Assembly (NCBI RefSeq): GCF_003987275.1
Contig: NZ_PIQF01000005.1
Coordinates: 55,824 to 119,823 of the forward strand
From: Idiomarina seosinensis
Lineage (GTDB): Bacteria; Pseudomonadota; Gammaproteobacteria; Enterobacterales; Alteromonadaceae
Direction: 5' to 3'
DNA length: 64,000 bases
Made by a program: the position numbers and the translations under genes
Notes under the pieces: model-generated
Databases searched by the model: none
The model's input: only the letters and a program-made list of their open reading frames with translations
Told to the model about the DNA's origin: nothing
Shown here: positions 21,030-29,583 of the stretch, piece after piece
Layout: each line of letters opens with the position of its first letter
Position numbering within the stretch: position 1 is the stretch's first letter

Positions 21030-23348
21030 ATGACTGAAACCAATAACAGTAGTCCAGAGTACGACGTTGAAATCCCTAGCCGTGAGCAACTGCTTAGCTT
21101 GGTAACAGAGCGTCCTAAACCGGTACCTTTTGATGACTTTATTAGCCATTTTAAACTTGATGATGAACGTCAGCAGGTTGGCTTAAAGAGACGTTTACGG
21201 GCCATGGAGCGGGACGGGCAACTGGTTTACAACAAGGCAAATTCGTATGGACTGCCTGAGCGGATGCAATTGATTCGCGGCCGTATTATAGGTCACAGAG
21301 ATGGTTTTGGTTTTTGCCAGCCAGATGAGGGTGGTAAGGACATTTTTATTCCGCATCACCAAATGTACTCGGTGTTGCACGGTGACAAAGTGTTAATAAA
21401 ACCGGCCGGCACAGACAATCGCGGGCGCCAGGAAGGACGAGTTGTAAGAGTAGTAGAGCCACGTAACAATGATATTGTCGGACGTTACTTTGTCGAAGAT
21501 AATATTGGTATTGTGGTTCCCGATGACTCGCGCGTTAGTCAGGACATTTTGATTCCTGATAACGATAACATGGGTGCCCGGCATGGCCAGTTAGTGGTGG
21601 TCTCTATCACTCGACGGCCAAATAGAAGAACCAGTCCAATCGGTAAAGTTACCGAAGTAATGGGTGATCATATGGCGCCGGGGATGGAAATCGAAATAGC
21701 CATCCGCGAACACGATATTCCCAACGAGTGGCCAGAGGGAATTGATGAAGAGCTGGCGCAGTACTCAGAAGAAGTGCCTAAAGAAGCTTATGCCGGAAGA
21801 GTCGATTTACGCGACTTACCACTAATTACTATTGATGGTGAAGATTCGCGGGACTTTGACGATGCGGTTTGTGCGCTTCCAGAGGACAAAGGCTGGCGCC
21901 TGTGGGTCGCTATCGCCGATGTCTCTTATTATGTTAAGCCCGGCACGCAGTTAGACAACGAAGCGGTTAATCGTGGCAACTCTGTTTACTTCCCCAATAA
22001 CGTTGTGCCAATGCTACCGGAGAAACTGTCAAATGGTTTGTGTTCTCTAAACCCTAACGTCGACAGACTGTGCATGGTGGCAGAAATTGAAGTAGGTCCT
22101 CGCGGTAAACTTAAACAATCGAAATTTTATCCCGCAGTAATGAACAGTCATGCACGCTTAACCTACAACAAGGTTAAGCAAATACTTGATGGCGATAAAG
22201 AGCTGCGCGAGCAATATAAAGATGTAATAAGCAATATCGAAGAGTTGCACAATGTCTATAAAGCGCTGGCGGCCGTGCGTAAACGTCGTTCTGCAATTGA
22301 ATTTGATACTCAGGAAACGCGGTTTATTTTTAATGCTCAGCGGAAAATTGAGCGGATTGAGCCGGTTAAACGCCATGTCGCGCACAAGATTATTGAAGAG
22401 TGCATGATAGCTGCCAACGTTGTTACTGCGCGGTTTATCGAAGACGATGACGACGTTAACGCGTTGTTCCGTGTGCACGAGGCTCCTGCGGATGAACGGC
22501 TTACTAACTTCCGAGCCTTTTTAGCCGAATTAGGGTTAAGTCTGAGCGGGGGCGACAGCCCGACGCCGACGGATTACGGCAAGCTGTTGGAGGAAGTCAA
22601 AGATCGTCCGGATCACGAGTTGATAGAAACCATGTTGTTGCGCTCGATGCAACAAGCGGTTTATCAGCCGCAAAATGAAGGTCACTTTGGCTTGGCACTT
22701 AAATCATACTCGCACTTTACCTCACCTATCCGACGCTATCCGGACCTAATTTTGCACCGTGCAATCAAGTCTATTTTGCGCAAAAAAGAAGGTTCAGAGG
22801 AAGGTTTAAGCGGGGCCTGGAGCTACAGCGACAAACAGCTGGATGATCTGGGTGTGCATTGCTCAATGACTGAGCGTCGAGCTGACGATGCAACACGGCA
22901 GGTTGATGAGTGGCTTAAATGCGAGTTTATGCTGGATCATATTGGCATGGAATTCGAAGGCGTGGTGTCATCAGTGACTAACTTCGGGTTGTTTGTCAGG
23001 CTGAATGATTATCAGATTGATGGTTTGGTTCATATAAGCAACTTAGGCGATGACTATTACCAGTACGATAACCAGAAAGGCATGTTGATTGGTGAGAACA
23101 CACGTACTATTTACCGTTTAGGTGATAATGTAAAAGTTCGCGTTAAAACGGTCGATCTGGATGAACGTAAGATTGATTTAGAACTGATTAATGCAGAGAG
23201 CCCAACGGGTAAACAACGTAAAAATAATAGCGGAAAAACCGAGCGTAAGCGTCAGCAAAAAGGTAATTCAAAGCCTCGCTCAGGAAAGCCTCGTAAGCGT
23301 AGTAAGAATAAAGCGAGCTCGTCCAACAAAGGAAGCAACAAGTCATGA
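21030..23348 (+). CDS. rnr: Exoribonuclease R
   Basis: RNase R is a processive 3'-5' exonuclease able to degrade structured RNA, with roles in rRNA quality control, mRNA decay and trans-translation. The 772-aa protein has an N-terminal winged-helix region, two cold-shock-like domains ([22 protein letters not shown]...), the RNB domain with the catalytic aspartates in [12 protein letters not shown] near residues 269-280, an S1 domain ([19 protein letters not shown], about 636-715) and a lysine-rich tail typical of RNase R rather than RNase II. It overlaps rlmB by ATGA, the standard gammaproteobacterial pair. Confidence 0.97.
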   Translation: MTETNNSSPEYDVEIPSREQLLSLVTERPKPVPFDDFISHFKLDDERQQVGLKRRLRAMERDGQLVYNKANSYGLPERMQLIRGRIIGHRDGFGFCQPDEGGKDIFIPHHQMYSVLHGDKVLIKPAGTDNRGRQEGRVVRVVEPRNNDIVGRYFVEDNIGIVVPDDSRVSQDILIPDNDNMGARHGQLVVVSITRRPNRRTSPIGKVTEVMGDHMAPGMEIEIAIREHDIPNEWPEGIDEELAQYSEEVPKEAYAGRVDLRDLPLITIDGEDSRDFDDAVCALPEDKGWRLWVAIADVSYYVKPGTQLDNEAVNRGNSVYFPNNVVPMLPEKLSNGLCSLNPNVDRLCMVAEIEVGPRGKLKQSKFYPAVMNSHARLTYNKVKQILDGDKELREQYKDVISNIEELHNVYKALAAVRKRRSAIEFDTQETRFIFNAQRKIERIEPVKRHVAHKIIEECMIAANVVTARFIEDDDDVNALFRVHEAPADERLTNFRAFLAELGLSLSGGDSPTPTDYGKLLEEVKDRPDHELIETMLLRSMQQAVYQPQNEGHFGLALKSYSHFTSPIRRYPDLILHRAIKSILRKKEGSEEGLSGAWSYSDKQLDDLGVHCSMTERRADDATRQVDEWLKCEFMLDHIGMEFEGVVSSVTNFGLFVRLNDYQIDGLVHISNLGDDYYQYDNQKGMLIGENTRTIYRLGDNVKVRVKTVDLDERKIDLELINAESPTGKQRKNNSGKTERKRQQKGNSKPRSGKPRKRSKNKASSSNKGSNKS

Positions 23349-24091
23349 GCCAAAAGGTCACAGTTTTTGGGCTTCATGCGGTGCGTTCGATAATTGATCA
23401 TCATCCAGACCGCCTAGTCGAGCTGTATGTCTCAAAAGAACGTCAGGATGATGCGGTTAATGCCATTGTGGCGCAGGCCCATAGCATGGGTGTCAGGCCA
23501 CAGTGGGTGCCCCGTCAGGCACTCGAAAAGCGTGCTGAAGGCGGCAATCATCAGGGCGTGGTAGCAACCGTTAAGCAGTTGCCGACGTTAACCGAGAGTG
23601 ATTTCGCTAAGCTGATTGAACAAACTGACGGCACCCCATTGTTTTTAGTGCTTGATGGGATAACAGATCCGCATAACCTGGGTGCTTGTTTACGTACCGC
23701 GGATGCGGCAGGAGTGACCGCGGTGGTGGTCCCGAAAGATAAGTCAGCGCAAATAACCCCGATCGTTCGCAAAGTTGCCTGCGGGGCTGCAGAGACTATG
23801 CCGTTAGTTGTGGTAACTAATTTAGCCCGAGCATTGCGTGAACTGCAAAGTTTAAATGTCTGGATAGTAGGTACTGCAGGAGAAGCGACTCAGTCTGTTT
23901 ATCAGGTTGATTACCGCGGCCCTACCGCACTTGTAATGGGTGCAGAAGGTAAAGGAATGCGGCGTTTGACCCGCGAAACCTGTGATGAATTGGTCGCTGT
24001 ACCACTTGCCGGTACGGTGAGTAGTCTGAATGTGTCAGTGGCTAGTGGTGTCTGTTTGTTTGAGGTAGTAAGACAGCGCGATGGATCTTAA
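23345..24091 (+). CDS. rlmB: 23S rRNA (Gm2251) 2'-O-methyltransferase RlmB
   Basis: This is a SPOUT-class methyltransferase that modifies G2251 in the P-loop of 23S rRNA. The N-terminal SpoU substrate-binding domain ([11 protein letters not shown]...) precedes the knotted catalytic domain with motif 1 [19 protein letters not shown], motif 2 [12 protein letters not shown] and motif 3 [17 protein letters not shown]. The length of 248 aa is standard. Translation is coupled to rnr, and the gene overlaps the following hypothetical by 11 bases. Confidence 0.96.
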   Translation: MSQKVTVFGLHAVRSIIDHHPDRLVELYVSKERQDDAVNAIVAQAHSMGVRPQWVPRQALEKRAEGGNHQGVVATVKQLPTLTESDFAKLIEQTDGTPLFLVLDGITDPHNLGACLRTADAAGVTAVVVPKDKSAQITPIVRKVACGAAETMPLVVVTNLARALRELQSLNVWIVGTAGEATQSVYQVDYRGPTALVMGAEGKGMRRLTRETCDELVAVPLAGTVSSLNVSVASGVCLFEVVRQRDGS

Positions 24092-24524
24092 ACGACGATT
24101 ATTTCCTATTGCGATAGCGCTTACGTTAGTCGCAATGGTGTTTATCAGTTGGACACCTAATTGGGAGTCGGCTGAGTTTTTGCGTTCAGCAAAACCTTAT
24201 GTAGCCTTTGATTATCGCTTTGAATCGGAGCAGACGCAGGTATTGCAAGATGTTGCCGACGATATTCACAACCGATTAGACGTACGCCATGAGTGGCACA
24301 ACGTTGATGCGGATCAAGCACAATATGACGTGTTGATTCAGCTCCGACAAACGGAGCAGTCGATTCAGTTAGAAGCCTCTATCAATAAGAACGATAAACC
24401 CTTTGATCATGTTATTGTACGAGGCCAGTCAGAAGTTAAACACGAGCTATCAGAACGACTGGTAAAGCTGCTGACTAATAGCATTGAGACAGAGCACCAA
24501 ACCGAAAATTCCTCACAAGACTAG
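24081..24524 (+). CDS. Hypothetical single-pass membrane protein
   Basis: I do not recognise this 147-aa protein. It has one N-terminal hydrophobic stretch (residues about 7-24, [17 protein letters not shown]) that could be an uncleaved anchor or a signal sequence. An acidic, mainly soluble domain of about 115 residues follows, with a repeated beta/alpha look, and the tail is polar ([12 protein letters not shown]). It starts inside the 3' end of rlmB with an 11-base overlap, so it should be translated from the rnr-rlmB transcript. No enzyme motif is visible. Confidence 0.7.
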   Translation: MDLKRRLFPIAIALTLVAMVFISWTPNWESAEFLRSAKPYVAFDYRFESEQTQVLQDVADDIHNRLDVRHEWHNVDADQAQYDVLIQLRQTEQSIQLEASINKNDKPFDHVIVRGQSEVKHELSERLVKLLTNSIETEHQTENSSQD

Positions 24525-24533
24525 TTAATCTAA

Positions 24534-24562
24534 TTGCATTTTGCTGCGTTATGCGATAGTAT
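24534..24562 (+). promoter_or_regulatory. Promoter of the rpsF-priB-rpsR-rplI operon
   Basis: TTGCAT (24534-24539) and TAGTAT (24557-24562) are spaced 17 bases apart and followed by a GC-rich CGCGCGGC start region, as in ribosomal promoters. The leader to rpsF is about 100 nt, long enough for autogenous control by S6:S18 as known in other bacteria. Confidence 0.65.
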
Positions 24563-24671
24563 CGCGCGGCTTAAATCAGCCACTGTATTTATTACTTTAG
24601 ATTGAGTTCCTTGCTTCTATGTCAGTGCGGCTGAGCTGAAAAGAGGCTATACGAACCAAAAGGAAACTGTA

Positions 24672-25022
24672 ATGCGTCATTACGAAATCGTATTTATGGT
24701 CCACCCGGACCAAAGCGAGCAAGTACCTGGCATGATCGAGCGCTACAGCGAAACGATCAAGCAAGGTGGTGGTGAAATCCATCGTTTAGAAGACTGGGGC
24801 CGTCGTCAACTGGCTTACCCAATCAACAAGCTGCATAAAGCACACTATGTTCTGCTGAACATCGAAGCGACTGCAGAAGTTGTGGAAGAGCTGGAAACTG
24901 CATTCCGTTATAACGATGCAGTATTGCGCAACATGATTATGCGCAAAAAAGAAGCGATCACAGAACCTTCTCCGCTGACCAAGCCGAAGGAAGATCGCAA
25001 AGGTGACAGTGAAGCCGCATAA
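24672..25022 (+). CDS. rpsF: Ribosomal protein S6
   Basis: S6 binds S18 on the platform of the 30S subunit. The 116-aa product has the family start [19 protein letters not shown], the [26 protein letters not shown] core and a charged C-terminal tail ([14 protein letters not shown]) of the kind that is glutamylated in some bacteria, although it is not a poly-Glu tail here. AGGAA precedes the ATG. It heads the operon with priB, rpsR and rplI. Confidence 0.97.
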   Translation: MRHYEIVFMVHPDQSEQVPGMIERYSETIKQGGGEIHRLEDWGRRQLAYPINKLHKAHYVLLNIEATAEVVEELETAFRYNDAVLRNMIMRKKEAITEPSPLTKPKEDRKGDSEAA

Positions 25023-25047
25023 TGGCAAGGCCTTCACAGAGTAGTTT

Positions 25048-25585
<538 letters not shown>

Positions 25586-25627
25586 GATAGCAACGGTTCG
25601 AATACCAAGATTAGGGGTAGCGAAAAA

Positions 25628-26080
25628 ATGAATATCATCTTGTTAGATAAAATTGCTAATCTGGGTGGCCTTGGCGACCAAGTTAGTGTTAAGTCAGGTT
25701 ATGCTCGTAACTTCTTGTTCCCACAAGGAAAAGCGGTTCCAGCAACCAAGTCGAACATCGAATTGTTCGAGCAACGTCGTGCCGACTATGAAGCAAAACT
25801 AGCCGACCAGCTAGCTGCTGCTGAAGCTCGCGCGGAAAAAGTCAACGCATTAGACGCAGTAGAAATTGCATCTAAAGCCGGTGACGAAGGTAAATTGTTC
25901 GGCTCTATCGGCACTCGTGATATTGCTGATGCAATCACCGCTGCCGGCGTAGAAGTGAAGAAAAGCGAAGTATTGATGCCGCACGGAACTATTCGTGAAA
26001 CTGGCGAATTCGATATCGAATTGCACTTACACGCCGATGTTTTTGCAAATGTCACATTAAAAGTAGTTGCTGCTGATTAA
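25628..26080 (+). CDS. rplI: Ribosomal protein L9
   Basis: L9 is a 50S protein with two globular domains joined by a long helix, and it contributes to reading-frame maintenance. The 150-aa protein shows the N-terminal signature [30 protein letters not shown], the connecting helix (about 41-75) and the C-terminal domain. It is the last gene of the operon and is followed by a strong terminator. Confidence 0.97.
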   Translation: MNIILLDKIANLGGLGDQVSVKSGYARNFLFPQGKAVPATKSNIELFEQRRADYEAKLADQLAAAEARAEKVNALDAVEIASKAGDEGKLFGSIGTRDIADAITAAGVEVKKSEVLMPHGTIRETGEFDIELHLHADVFANVTLKVVAAD

Positions 26081-26103
26081 TTTCTTGCGCACTATGTGAT
26101 ATT

Positions 26104-26134
26104 AAAAAAGCTGCCCTAGGGCAGCTTTTTTTTT
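26104..26134 (+). terminator. Terminator of the rpsF operon
   Basis: AAAAAGCTGCCC pairs with GGGCAGCTTTTT across a four-base CTAG loop and ends in a run of T residues, 24 bases after the rplI stop. Confidence 0.9.
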
Positions 26135-26157
26135 AACAACCGATAAGGAGAGCGTTG

Positions 26158-27114
26158 ATGAGAATTTTAACGTTGTTAGCGGGGCTTGTGTTGACGATGA
26201 CAAGCTTTTACTCGTTAGCTCAGGAAAGCGTTGATAAAACCTTGGATGTAACGGCTGGAACGCGTGTTTATTTAAATAATGAACGCGGCAACCTAGAAGT
26301 TATCACGCATAAAAAAGATCAAGTGCGGTTAGTGGGCACGCTGGATGAGAAGGCGGAAGACTTAGTGTTTGAAGTGCGTAGCAACGGTGTTCGTATCGAT
26401 GTTCGCACGCCAGAGCAAAAAGGCTGGGGTTCCGACAATAGTTCTGGATCTGACCTTACCTTATACATGCCTGAGAGCAGTCTGCTGAAAGTTGACAGTG
26501 TGTCGATGAATATCAATGCATCCAACCTGATGGGTGGTATCGATGTGACATCGGTCAGCGGTGATATCAATTTAGCAGGAGCAGAACAGCAGATTTTATT
26601 AAAAACAGTTAGTGGCAACATCGCTACCTCTGAATTGGCCGGTGATGTGACGATCGAAACGGTTAGTGGTGATATTGAAGACTTCGACAATAAATCCCCG
26701 GAAGGGAAATACCAGGCCGTGAGCGGAGATGTAACAATACGTTCATCAAAACTTAGAGTGTTTGAGTTGCAAAATGTATCGGGCAAAGTGAGCCTTGAAT
26801 TGCCGGTTGTCGATCGTGTTTTGTTAAAAAATGTCAGTGGAGATGTTGAAGTATTAATGGGTCTCAGTGAAAACGCCAGGGTTGAAGCATCATCGGTAAG
26901 CGGCGACTTAAATATTCGGTTGAATGACCAAATTAACGCATCATTCGCAGTTAATTCGAGTGCTGGCGGTGACATAATTAATGGGTTGACCGATGCAGTG
27001 GCCGAACAATCGCGTTGGGGAGCCTCGGCGTCACTTGAGTTTCCGGTAGGAACTGGAGCGGCGGAAGTAAAACTACGTACCGTCTCAGGAACTGTCGAAA
27101 TTAAACAGGATTAG
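26158..27114 (+). CDS. Exported DUF4097-type repeat protein
   Basis: This is a 318-aa secreted or periplasmic protein with a signal peptide (MRILTLLAGLVLTMTSFYSLAQ, cleavage near residue 22). The rest resembles the DUF4097/adhesin-like beta-helix: VSG[D/N/K/T] recurs eight times, about every 20-23 residues (SVSGDI, TVSGNI, TVSGDI, AVSGDV, NVSGKV, NVSGDV, SVSGDL, TVSGTV), suggesting one turn per repeat. The ATG at 26158 follows AAGGAG by 7 bases, and the TTG one codon earlier is less likely. The function is unknown. It lies between rplI and dnaB, a slot where it is not usual. Confidence 0.75.
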   Translation: MRILTLLAGLVLTMTSFYSLAQESVDKTLDVTAGTRVYLNNERGNLEVITHKKDQVRLVGTLDEKAEDLVFEVRSNGVRIDVRTPEQKGWGSDNSSGSDLTLYMPESSLLKVDSVSMNINASNLMGGIDVTSVSGDINLAGAEQQILLKTVSGNIATSELAGDVTIETVSGDIEDFDNKSPEGKYQAVSGDVTIRSSKLRVFELQNVSGKVSLELPVVDRVLLKNVSGDVEVLMGLSENARVEASSVSGDLNIRLNDQINASFAVNSSAGGDIINGLTDAVAEQSRWGASASLEFPVGTGAAEVKLRTVSGTVEIKQD

Positions 27115-27162
27115 CGCTATAGTAGGCGCGGTTAATTACCGGATAAAAGAGTAATAAAGTGC

Positions 27163-28557
27163 ATGGCTGAACCAGCAAGAACAAAAGATAGGTCGGTTGA
27201 GGCGTTGCGCTCGGCCCCTCACTCTATCGAGGCTGAGCAATCGGTACTCGGCGGACTGATGTTGGATAACGATGCCTGGGATAAGGTGGCAGGTAGTATC
27301 ATTGCCGAAGACTTTTATCACCGCGGCCATCGCTTAATTTTTCAGGCAATGCAAAAGCTGTCCGATAACAGCCAGCCGATGGATCTTGTTACTGTATCAG
27401 AGGTACTCGAGGCACAGGCAGAGCTGGATAAAGTGGGTGGCTTTGCTTACCTTGGTGAAATCTCCAAAAATACCCCTAGCGCCGCTAATATACTTGCCTA
27501 TGCGAATATTGTGCGGGAGCGTGCTGTATTAAGAGAAATGATCGCAGCGGCGAATGACATCGCCGAATCGGGATATGATACTCAGGGGCGTAATAGCCAA
27601 GAGCTGTTAGACGAAGCTGAGAGTAAAGTCTTTCGTATCGCTGAGAAACGCACTAGTGCGACAGAGGGGCCCAAAGGTGTAGGCGATATTCTCGCGCGGA
27701 CCGTTGAGCGTATTGAAGCATTAAGTAAAATTAAAAACCATAACGGTGTTACCGGTGTTTCTAGTGGTTTTCACGATCTCGACCAGATGACCGCGGGATT
27801 GCAACCGTCTGACCTGCTGATTGTTGCGGCGCGACCTTCTATGGGTAAAACCACCTTTGCTATGAATCTGGCTGAAAATATTGCAATGAATCAGGACAAG
27901 CCAGTATTAGTGTTTAGTCTGGAGATGCCCGCAGAGCAGATCATGATGCGTATGCTGGCCTCGTTAAGTCGGGTTGATCAAAATAAAGTACGAACCGGGC
28001 GACTAGAGGACGATGACTGGGCTCGCATCGCTTCGGTAATGAATATCCTAAACGACAAGAATAATCTCTATATTGATGATGCATCGGGACTTACCCCAAC
28101 CGAAGTACGTTCCCGATCGCGGCGAATAGCCCGTGACCATGGTGGTTTGTCGATGATTATGGTGGATTACTTGCAGCTGATGACCGTGCCCGGCATGTCG
28201 GAAAACCGTACTCTGGAAATTGCTGAGATTTCGCGCTCGTTGAAATCTTTGGCGAAGGAGTTGAACGTGCCAGTGGTAGCCCTGTCTCAGCTTAACCGTT
28301 CGTTAGAACAGCGTTCTGATAAACGTCCGGTGAACTCAGACTTGCGCGAGTCCGGCTCTATTGAGCAAGATGCCGATGTCATCATGTTTATTTATCGTGA
28401 TGAGGTTTATCATCCGGATAGCGCGGAACAGGGGCTAGCCGAAATTATTATTGGTAAACAGCGGAATGGGCCAATTGGTAAGGTCGAATTAAAATTTCAT
28501 GGGCATCTATCGCGGTTTGACAATTATGCACGCGGCACCGACGACGAACGCTATTAA
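27163..28557 (+). CDS. dnaB: Replicative DNA helicase DnaB
   Basis: DnaB is the hexameric 5'-3' helicase at the replication fork. The 464-aa protein has the N-terminal DnaB domain (SIEAEQSVLGGLMLDNDAWD), a linker and the RecA-like C-terminal domain with Walker A ARPSMGKTTFAMN near residue 222-234, Walker B IMVDYLQLM, and the arginine-finger region SDLRESGSIEQDADVI. No intein interrupts it. The rpsF...rplI-dnaB linkage is conserved in gammaproteobacteria. Confidence 0.97.
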   Translation: MAEPARTKDRSVEALRSAPHSIEAEQSVLGGLMLDNDAWDKVAGSIIAEDFYHRGHRLIFQAMQKLSDNSQPMDLVTVSEVLEAQAELDKVGGFAYLGEISKNTPSAANILAYANIVRERAVLREMIAAANDIAESGYDTQGRNSQELLDEAESKVFRIAEKRTSATEGPKGVGDILARTVERIEALSKIKNHNGVTGVSSGFHDLDQMTAGLQPSDLLIVAARPSMGKTTFAMNLAENIAMNQDKPVLVFSLEMPAEQIMMRMLASLSRVDQNKVRTGRLEDDDWARIASVMNILNDKNNLYIDDASGLTPTEVRSRSRRIARDHGGLSMIMVDYLQLMTVPGMSENRTLEIAEISRSLKSLAKELNVPVVALSQLNRSLEQRSDKRPVNSDLRESGSIEQDADVIMFIYRDEVYHPDSAEQGLAEIIIGKQRNGPIGKVELKFHGHLSRFDNYARGTDDERY

Positions 28558-28558
28558 A

Positions 28559-28584
28559 GAAAAGCCTAGTTTTTACTAGGCTTC
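28559..28584 (+). terminator. Shared hairpin between dnaB and cheX-like gene
   Basis: AAGCCTAG (28562-28569) pairs with CTAGGCTT (28576-28583). The right arm contains the stop codon and last codons of the convergent CheX-like gene. A T-rich stretch follows in both directions, but neither is a pure T-run, so efficiency is uncertain. Confidence 0.6.
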
Positions 28585-29052
28585 ACTTATTTTGTCGAAA
28601 CAAATCTCAATGTACGCTTTGCCCGCCAGGTGACTAAAGGGCATGATAATTCTGGGTCCCTCAGAGCGGTGAGAAATGGTGTGGTCTTTGCCAGAGACGA
28701 CAATTGGTGTCGCCATATCGAATTCATAGCCGCTTTCGCCTAAGGTTTTCTTGGCACCGCCGGTGACCATGTTAGTGATCTCACCGACCATGTCACAGAC
28801 TTCGTCATCAATCGATTCTGGCATTTCACCAAGCATTTTATGCATGATTTCGCAGGCCAGGTTTTCCTCGAATGAGATAGAAAACGAGCCTTTTACTTTA
28901 GGCCCTACCATACCAATAATTCCGGAGACATCACCACGCGCGTATTCATCCCTTTTTAGCTGCGGTTTCCCGGGTTTCAATTCCATTTGAGCCATCATTG
29001 ACAGGACGTTTTGTAACGCCTGCAAAAATGGATTTACAAACTCAGCATTCAT
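28576..29052 (-). CDS. CheX-like chemotaxis phosphatase-family protein
   Basis: This 158-aa protein is of the CheC/CheX type, a family that dephosphorylates CheY-P. The signature E-x-x-N is present as EITNM (Glu91, Asn94) in VCDMVGEITNMVTGGAKKTL, and a FVNPFLQALQNVLSMM N-terminal helix fits the CheX fold. Only one such motif is seen, as in CheX. No other chemotaxis gene lies nearby, so its partner response regulator is unknown. It ends the minus-strand run of zur, the M1 peptidase and DUF6702. Confidence 0.82.
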   Translation of the reverse strand: MNAEFVNPFLQALQNVLSMMAQMELKPGKPQLKRDEYARGDVSGIIGMVGPKVKGSFSISFEENLACEIMHKMLGEMPESIDDEVCDMVGEITNMVTGGAKKTLGESGYEFDMATPIVVSGKDHTISHRSEGPRIIMPFSHLAGKAYIEICFDKISEA

Positions 29053-29073
29053 TAATAGTGCTTCCTTTATTGC

Positions 29074-29583
29074 TTAGTCTGATAAACACTTAACACCTTG
29101 ATAGCGGCTGTCATTAGTTAATGTTACGCCATGGGTCTTTTCATCAGTTAAAAAATTTACGGTATTAACTTGCGCCGGAAAGCTTTCCATCAGCAATGAG
29201 TTACGTACCTTCCAGGCACAAAAATCTGGTTTTTCCTGAGCGAGCTCCTGATAAAACCATATGTTCTGAAAATCAGCCTCGAAGCCTACCCAGTTTAGCC
29301 GGACGTTTTGATCGCTACTGTCGAACAATTGAAAGTGCTTTGCAACCCACTTTCTTAACTTTTGCTCGGCAGCTGGTTGGTCTATACGAAAATCACGCCC
29401 AAATTGTTTAGTCATGGCGCGTTGAATATCGTGCAGAGTGTATTGGTGAACCACTTCAACGCTATTAGAACGGGAATTATAAGATATTTCCGTTAAACCA
29501 AAAAAGTACTTATGAGCAGCTGCCGGCGGCAGCTGCATCATTAGACCTGAGATGGCCAGCAACCAAAGAGCTTTACGATGCAT
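29074..29583 (-). CDS. DUF6702 family exported protein
   Basis: This is a 169-aa exported protein with a signal peptide (MHRKALWLLAISGLMMQLPPAAA, cleavage before HKYFF). The start HKYFFGLTEISYN and the EVVHQYTLHDIQRAM motif resemble a family of uncharacterised periplasmic proteins commonly placed next to large M1-type peptidases. Its start overlaps the 3' end of the peptidase gene by 11 bases, so the two are probably translated together and may act together in the envelope. No catalytic motif is visible. Confidence 0.7.
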   Translation of the reverse strand: MHRKALWLLAISGLMMQLPPAAAHKYFFGLTEISYNSRSNSVEVVHQYTLHDIQRAMTKQFGRDFRIDQPAAEQKLRKWVAKHFQLFDSSDQNVRLNWVGFEADFQNIWFYQELAQEKPDFCAWKVRNSLLMESFPAQVNTVNFLTDEKTHGVTLTNDSRYQGVKCLSD

